A DNA stretch of 64,000 nt, taken from NCBI GenBank assembly GCA_034440575.1, contig JAOTOL010001623.1, forward strand, positions 1,078,501 through 1,142,500. Direction: 5' to 3'. This DNA comes from Imbricaverruca yamaguchii (taxonomy: Eukaryota; Arthropoda; Thecostraca; Neoverrucidae). Under the pieces are notes generated by a model that made no database searches, was not told the DNA's origin, and saw only the letters and a list, made by a program, of their open reading frames with translations. This document shows, in pieces, positions 36,501 to 45,500 of this stretch (positions are counted from its first letter, which is position 1; every line of letters starts with the position of its first letter). The translations under genes and the position numbers were made by a program.

Positions 36501-39500
36501 CTGTCGGCTGTCAGTTCTCGGACGGACCTGTTGGCTGTCATATTCGACGGACCTGTGGCTGTGTATCTCGGACGGACCTGTCGGCTGTCAAGGGTTGTCG
36601 GACGAACATGTCGGCTGTCAGGGTTGTCAGACAGACCTGCCGGCTGGCAGAGATTGTCGGACGGACCTGCCGACTGGCAGAGATTGTCGGACGGACCTGC
36701 CGACTGGCAGAGATTGTCGGACGGACCTGTCGGCTGTCAGGGTTGTCGGACGGACCTGCCGACTGTCAGAGATTGTCGGACGGACCTGTCGGCTGTCAAG
36801 GGTTGTCGGACGGACCTGTCGGCTGTCAGTCTTCGGACGGACCTGTCGGCTGTCATCACGGACCTGTCGGCTGTCAGTATTCACGGACCTGGGCTGTATT
36901 CGGACGGACCTGTCGGCTGTCAAGGGTTGTCGGACGGACCTGTCGGCTGTCAAGGGTTGTCGGACGGACCTGTCGGCTGTCAGTCTCTCGGACGGACCTG
37001 TAGGCTGGCGCGGCCGCAGCTCCTCGGCCCACAACTCATCGTCGCTGTCGGGGGAGCGGCCGTCGGCCGCTTCCAGCGCGTAGCGGCGCCACGAGAGGCG
37101 CCGTTTCTGGCGCGTGCAGGCCAAAATCCACTGGCCGGTGACGATCTTGGCGCGGCCGCGCACCTCCGCGAACTTGGGCGTGTTGCGGAACGCGCAGCTG
37201 CGGGGAGAGGCCGGCTTAGGCAGGCCGGTCGGGTCACATCCGCTCGAACAGGCCGGCTGTGGCTTCACGAGACACTCAACAGCTGAGGTCATAGGGCGTC
37301 GTCTGCCTCTCACCCTGGCAGGAAGGGCGGACACCGCGGGGAATCCAACCCTGTATATCGGGAATGACTGACGCTCAGCTTAACCGGTTAGCTACCGACA
37401 TCCTCCCCGCAAGAACAGAGGTTACTTAATGAATAACGTGTTGATCTGCAATTTGTCACCCGCGTTTGGTTTACAACGCGCGGTGATGGACGTAGTTGAC
37501 TGCAACCGAGAAAACCACGGCACGCGTTCATGGTAGAATAATAAACCACGTGACAGAAAAATGCGCAATAAATATAAATATTCATTTAATCCGAATTGCA
37601 TGATTCATTCATATTTTTTCCAGCTGCAATGTTCCCAATCATAACCATAACTGATAAACGATGGAAAAATGCAAGTGCCCAACGTGATATTAAATGCATA
37701 TCCTGAATTTTCTTTCCACCTTTCTCTATCAAAAAGCAACTTTTATTCATCGCACAGATAATATACAAGTATTCCTGGGACACGCTAGACTTCTCTCCGG
37801 GTTCTGCAGAAAAGCACCAGCTGCCACAGTGCATGTGAGAGGTGCACCTATCGACTCACATGAGGTGCGTGCAGCCGGTGCCCCAGGCCGGCCGGTATTT
37901 GGCTCCCAGGCGGATGGCGCACTCGCGCAGATCAGACCGCTCTGGGTTCTGGTAGCCGCTCAGGGCGAACACCACGCCAGCCAGGAGCTTGTCGAACGGC
38001 CGGTAGATGGCGGTGGCAGGCGGACGGGCAGGCTGTTCCGCGGTGTCAGCGTTGGATGCCGCCGGCGGCCGGGCAGTCGAGGCCGCAGCAGGACCGTTGT
38101 CGGCTGCACCGACAGCCGCCAGTATTACTGGCGTACTTTTGTGTGGAAACGTGGGGACATGAACTCCTTCCCGGAGACTGAATTCGCATGTGGGGATTCC
38201 TTCACCCTGGATCCTCAGTGGACTGGTGTCAATCCTGGTGGGGGAATACCACCAGTTCACGGAACTACGTACCCGGAGTAGCAAGCGGATAGAAGCTGCA
38301 CATGACTTAATTTGGGGAATTGTCAGGGGCGAAAGTAAGACACATTTAGAGGCGCCCGGGATGTCTGCAGACGCGAGTATGATACACAATAAGCAACTTC
38401 GCACCATTCGAATGTGCAAGGCGCCAGCGCAATTTAAATAGCTGGCATCTGGCATCAGGAAGCCATAGTCTGTCTTACAGAGTACAGACTTACAGAATGG
38501 CCAGATCGAGGGGCTGAGTACCGGCAGTGCTAGATGGAGAGAACAAGTATAGGTAGGACAAGACGGAGATGACCAACTAACGTTGCAGAGCTTACATGGC
38601 TTTGTCTTCGGCCTGGCTTCCTTGTTATATGGTCTCGCCGGCCCCGCTTCTGGTCTCGCTGGCTTGGTGTGCGATGTGGCCGGCTTCGCCTGCGACGTTG
38701 CAGGCTTGGTCCCTAATGTCGCCGGCTTGGTCTCTGGTTTGCCCCGCTTTGCCTGCGGTGTGGCCGGTTTTCCCTGAGATGTGGCGGCTGTGGCCCTAGC
38801 CGGCCAGTTCTTGTTGGTGTCCGGTTTCAGCTGGTAATGGCCGGTCGGAGAGGGTGGCTGTGCGGTAGAGGTGTGCACGGTGCCGGCCGGGTGCCGCGGC
38901 GGTACCACCCGATCAGCCCGATCCTCTGCCGTCAGACTGCCACCGGCTGTGGACACAGACGTTACCTAGCGGCGGTACCACCAGGTCCGCCAGGTCCTCT
39001 CCTGTCCGACTGTGGACACACGTTACCTAGCGACGGTACCACCAGGTCCGCCAGGTCCTCTCCTGTCCGACTGCCACCGGCTGTGGACACAGACGTTACC
39101 TAGCGACGGTACCACCAGGTCCGCCAGGTCCTCTCCTTCCTGTGGACACAGGCTTTCCCTAGGGGTTCCCCCCCCCCCCTTTTTGTCCGACTGTGGACAC
39201 AACGTTACCTAGCGCGTACGGTACCACCAGGTCCGCCAGGTCCTCTCCTGTCCGACTGGTCCGACTTGGACACAGACGTTACCTAGCGACGGTACCACCA
39301 GGTCCGCCAGGTCCTCTCCTGTCCGACGTGGACAACACCCCGATTCTGTCCACTGTGGACACACGTTACCTAGCGGCGGTACCACCAGGTCCGCCAGGTC
39401 CTCTCCTGTCCGACTGTGGACACAGACGTTACCTAGCGACGGTACCACCAGGTCCGCCAGGTCCTCTCCTGTCCGACTGTGGACACAGACGTTACCTAGC

Positions 39501-42500
39501 GGCGGTACCACCAGGTCCGCCAGGTCCTCTCCTGTCCGACTGTGGACACACGTTACCTAGCGACGGTACCACCAGGTCCGCCAGGTCCTCTCCTGTCCGA
39601 CTGCCGTCCGACTGTGGACACAGACGTTACCTAGCGGCGGTACCACCAGGTCCGCCAGGTCCTCTCCGTCCGACTGTGGACACAGACGTTACCTAGCGAC
39701 GGTACCACCAGGTCCGCCAGGTCCTCTCCTGTCCGACTGTGGACACACGTTACCTAGCGGCGGTACCACCAGGTCCGCCAGGTCCTCTCCTGTCCGACTG
39801 TGGACACAGACGTTACCTAGCGACGCACCATCCGATACCATCCGGTCCGCCCGGTCCGCCTCCCCCCACCGTCCGACTGTGGACACAGACGTTACCTAGC
39901 GGCGGTACCACTCAGGTCCGCCCAGGTCCCTCCCTGTCCGACTGTGGACGACCCAGACGTTACCTAGCGGCGGTACCACCAGGTCCGCCAGTCCTCTCCT
40001 GTCCGATAGTGGACTAGCGACGGTACCACCAGGTCCGCCAGGCCTGTCCGACTGTGGACACACGTTACCTAGGGTACCACCAGGTCCGCCAGGTCCCCTG
40101 TCCGACTGTGGACACAGACGTTACTAGAGACCAGGTCCGCCAGGTCCTCTCCTGTCCGACTGTGGACACAGACGTTACCTAGGGCGGTACCACCAGGTCC
40201 GCCGTCCTCTCCTTCTGACTTGGACACACGTTACCTAGGGCGGTACCCCGCCTCCGTCCGACTGTGGACACGACGTTACCTAGCGACTGTACCACCAGCC
40301 TTTTCCGACTTGGACACAGACGTTACCTAGCGGCGGTACCATCCGGTCCGCCCGGTCCCCCCCCCCCGTCCGACTGTGGACGCAGACGTTACCTAGCGGA
40401 GGTACCTCTCGGCCCGCCCGGTCCCCCCTCCCCCCGTCCGACTGTGGACGCAGACGTTACCTAGCGGAGGTACCTCTCGGCCCGTCCGGTCCTCTCCCGT
40501 CCGGCTGACGCCGGCTGTGGACACAGACGTTACCTGACGCCAAACATCACATACACGTCAACACATGGGGCACATACCCTGCACGATCTTCTCGTGATAA
40601 CAACAGGTGGAGATGAGAACGAACATTTCAGAATGTTGGGAAATGTGGTGGCACGCTACATTCTTGTCGTATGTTAATGTCCAGAGACAATTACTGAACC
40701 GTAAAACAACAGCTTTAATATTCACAAAATTAGCGTATACTAATTCACTTCATGAACACAATTAGAGCTCATATTCCACGGCCCATCAACAAGGAAAAAA
40801 GAGTTATGAATAATACCTTAATTACTCTTATTGACATACAAGTTGGGTAATAATATGAAATATGATTATCCCTTGTATGCACAAGCCAAACAAATTGTAA
40901 AGTATTGGGGGTACAACTGCAAACGTGTCTATATCAGTTGCAACGTCCAATACGAACCATTTGTAATATCTGCACCAAATAATGCATATGCAAGAGTGCC
41001 ATCCCTTATCTGCATGGCGATACTAAGCTGACCTTCCTTTGGGTCAAAAGGGTCACCAAGTTTGGTCAGTCTATTTATTTCCAGTTGAATTTTTTTCCCA
41101 TGATATACCTGACACTTGAATTAGTAAAAAGAATGTCCTCACATCTACACCGTCAGTGCATCTGGTCAGCTTCCGCAGAACTGGTCCAGGGACACCTTAT
41201 CTGACCACGGCGGGCGAGCTTCGCCTTACCCTGGGAAGCAGTGATAACACGACCATGGGATTGCGAGATTACATGACCTCTGGAGGAGGTGCTAACCTGA
41301 CCCTGGGATGCGGTGCTAACATGACCCTGGGCCTGGCATGCGGTGCTAACGTGACTTCTGGATGAGGTGCCAACCCGACCATGGGAGGCGGTATTAACCT
41401 GAACGCTGGAAGCGGTATTAACCTGACCCCGGGAAGCGATGCTGACCTGCGGCTAGCTTGGCTCGCCGGTTGAAGAGGCCGCCCGCCTTGATGTCGTCGG
41501 TCGTCTCCGGCCGCACGGTGAAGGTGCCCAGCCGGAGTGGAGTCACGCGCTCTCCCTCTCCGCCAGCCGCCACTCCGTCAGCCGGCACTCCGCCAGCCGC
41601 CACTCCGCCAGCAGCCACTCCGCCAACGGTCGTACCGCGCAGCCGCACGAACGCCAGCCCGTAGGCGGACGTGCGACAGAACGGCTGGGTGCAGACGATG
41701 CGCGCGCACTCCCAGTGCGTGTCGGCCGCCGCCGACAGCCGGTCGCGCTCGAACAGACGCACCCGGCTCGCGTTGGTGCCGGTGCGAGACTCCGCCGGAC
41801 TCATGAACGACGACGTGGGCAGCAGAACCTGGCCGGCACGGGTCGTGTCACGACGTGGGCAGCAGAACCTAGCCGACACGGGTCATGTCACGACGTGGGC
41901 ACCAGAACCTGCCCGGCACGGGTCGTGTCACGACGTGGGCAGCAGAACCTGGCCGGCACGGGTCGTGTCACGACGTGGGCAGCAGAACCTGGCCGGCACG
42001 GGTCGTGTCACGATGTGGGCAGCAGAACCTGGCCGGCACGGGTCGTGTCACGACGTGGGCAGCAGAACCTGGCCGGCACGGGTCGTGTCACGACGTGGGC
42101 AGCAGAACCTGGCCGGCACGGGTCGTGTCACGACGTGGGCAGCAGAACCTGGCCGGCACGGGTCGTGTCACGACGTGGGCAGCAGAACCTGGCCGGTACG
42201 GGCCACGTCAGTCGTGCTCCAGCTGCCCGGCGAGTGGTCCTAGGTCCGGCGCGATACACGACCACCCCACCGGCGCTAGCACTCGGTCAGTGGTGCTTAA
42301 TTTGGCACGATACCCGTACACGTCAGTGGTGATCAAATCGCCCGAATGGTGGCATTCAATCTGACACCGAACGGATCTCATCAGTGGTATTTGAACTGTT
42401 CCGTGCATGGCACTCAATCTAACACAGAGCCCGGAGGCGTCAGTGTTTAAACTATCCTGTACGTTGTACTTCACATAACCAGTTAATGTCCTAGCAGTGG

Positions 42501-45500
42501 TGTTCAAACTACCGGGTGCGGAGTAGACATCTGAAATGTGGTCGACACTGCGTGCGCTGCAGCAACACAGACACCCGCAATACTGCTGCGTTACATTTCA
42601 GCAAGAAAGGCTCAGACACAGCCATATACAACAGTGGTAATGTCTCTTGGCAACGTACAGCACGTGGTAACGTCCTATCAGAAATTCGAGTTCGAGCTTC
42701 GATATCAGAAAAGGAAACCATTAATATATAGGCAACACAATAAGCATTGAAAATTGTTCGGACAAAATAGTGAGCTGTGGGATTTCAGCACAAGCTATGG
42801 CCTTCTTGTAAAAATATAGCACACATGAAAAATAAATTGTGGCGGCAAAGAATTGAATTAGCAATGCTCTCATTCTTCGACGTTCATTTTAATACATATT
42901 TGAGTATGGGGGAAAGAAAAAGATGCGAATGGGAATTGATGGTGGGAAGTGAGAGGGAAAGATCATTCTTATCTGGGTGACAGGGTCACCAAGATCAGGA
43001 GCTTTGGGACCACTGGACCCACGGACAATGCATTGTCATAGGCTCACAGACAATAGCGCGCCACACGCCCACGGACAATCCAGCACCAATGTCCGCAGAC
43101 AATACAGCAACATATGTCCACAGACCAAACAGTGTCATGGCTGCAGGATATTTAGGTCACTTGGCTGCCGCCGGGTCAGAGGCGGTGCGTCACACACCGT
43201 GGGAAGGGAGGAGAGGACGGTGGTGATCTCGACTACGAGTGTCCCCCAGCAATGCTGGCCGGTCCGTCCAGCTGATGACACCAACACTGGCGAGAGCACA
43301 CAGACATCAGAAATCCATCGGCGTCGCCGTAACCATTCGTCAGTCAAGCGCATCAGCACAGATGTTTTTCCACCTGCGCGAGGATTGCGTCACACGCTTC
43401 CGTCAATGCCTTCAGATCGCGCGGCTCAAACGGATCAGTACCTGGAAATCCTTGACGTCGGCGCCCAGCTTGCCCACCAACACCTCCACGAGAGCAGAGC
43501 CCTCGTTTCCGATGTGCACGGCGTCTATTCGAGCGCTGCTCTCAAACTTCACCATCACAAATACTTCCTTCTCTCCGGCACTCTTGCTCTTCCACTTCTT
43601 GAAGCGTTCCGAGTCCAGCAAGTTGCTGGCTGGGAAGTTCTACAAGTGGATAATAACCTCTCATTAGTTCTGGTGGTACACTTAACACACAGGACACAAC
43701 ACGAAGTCCGGCAGAATATTGCAGCAGTTGTTGCAGTTAGTAGTTTACAATTAGGTCTTTATGGTACGTCGACTGCAACTGAATTTGATTCCGTGGCCAA
43801 GGAAGTCGTGTACAGCGTGGATTTCTCTAGTAGCTAAGTAGGCACCCTCACTTAGCCAAGAATAATGGCTATATATCTGTTATCTTCAGAGGCTAAATCC
43901 TATGTGAACAAAGCGTGAGCAATCGTTCAACATGTACTGTAAAATTGTGCACGCCGTGCGAGATATAATTATAAATATATAACTATAGTTCACAAATTTC
44001 GATGCCGAAAGACAGAAATTGAAACAGATGGGACGGGATTGGACGGATGGACGAATGGACGGATTGATGGACGGATGGACGGATGGACGGATGGACGGAT
44101 GGTCGGATGTACGGACGGACGGATGGTCGGATGTACGGATGTACGGATGGACGGATGTACGGACGGACGGATGTACGGATGGATGGTACAGATAGAAACA
44201 AATGGCGAACGCTATTCGACAGTACTTGAAATGCGCTACCGACAATGGGCGGTTTAATTTAAGGTCAGGTCAACCGAAACTCAGGTCAAGGTCATGAAGT
44301 CATGACCTCAGGTCAAGACCTAGGGAGGTCATGTAAGGTATCAATCGACACGTCTTGGCGATACAAGCACAATGACGGTAATTTCAGCCTTCTAGCTCAA
44401 TGCAGTGCGATGTAATGTGCATAAATGTGTAGTGATCTCAGGTGACCTCAGAGACCTTGGTGAGGTCACTGAGCAAAAATGTCAGCGGTAACATTGAGCA
44501 TAGCTTCCATCTACATGCCACAACCGTTGTGAGATCATTCCGAGCGCAAATATGTAACTAGGAAACATTTGTATATTTTACCATAGCCCTATAATGGGGA
44601 AGCCATGGCAGCGACCTGACCTAAGGTCAATGCTACGAAAAAACCGCTATACATATTATGGTCCCTGATGAGATCATGACATGCTATAAGTTTGAAATCA
44701 ATCGCCCAATTATTGTGGAAGTTATGCCACCTATAGCTCCGGGTGTAGTTGGGTCACTTCGCCTGACCTGGTGACCTGACCTGAGATGACCCAGGATTAA
44801 AAATGTAAGATGATATGCGGAAAAGACCAATGAACAGCTATGCGAGATCCTTGTTAACCCTATTAGTTTGGCGGCAAATGCGGAAAAATCGGAGGGGAGC
44901 AGATATCTGCCCCCCGGACGTGCGCGGGTTAAAGCTTTCCACATAAAAATGATATTCTTCTCACCAAACTACCTGAATATAATGTAGTCTCGCTCTGTAA
45001 CTGCTCATGGACTGAAGATGAAAATGTTACCAAATGATCTGCTCTTCAAGTATACACACCAGTTATGATTATTGTGATGCTGTGCACCATGGTCTATGTT
45101 CTTGCTATGTGGAAAAATATATCAGGGGTAAATGGGCCCACCACTAAAATGCCTGTTAATATCATGGGTCAACAGGATTTAAACACCAAGTGGACAAAAT
45201 CTGCCAACCCGAGAATGCCAACATGCGTGTCATTTTTGTGTTCTGTGTCAAATTGGAGACCGACAATCTTCCAACATGACCTATGGGTAGGTATGCGGAG
45301 CCAATAAAGTTTTGGACGGCTCCGGCTCCGACTCCGGGTCCGGGGAAGTATCCCGGCTCCGACTCCGACTCCGGCTCCGGCGGCTCCGGCTCCGGGAAAA
45401 ATGTACCGGCTCCGGCGGCTCCGGCTCCGTACATCCCAAACGTGATCGATCCATTAAGTAAGAGCTAGAGGGATGTAAATAAAAGTTAGCCGCGACCACT

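Noticed and set aside
35352..37286. 644-codon plus-strand open frame
   Set aside because: Runs through the 30-bp array and antisense to XRCC1 exon 6; no real protein features.
37694..38281. 195-codon plus frame
   Set aside because: Antisense shadow of XRCC1 exon 5.
43886..44245. Ser/His/Pro periodic minus frames
   Set aside because: Come from the GGAC/GGAT microsatellite in XRCC1 intron 1.
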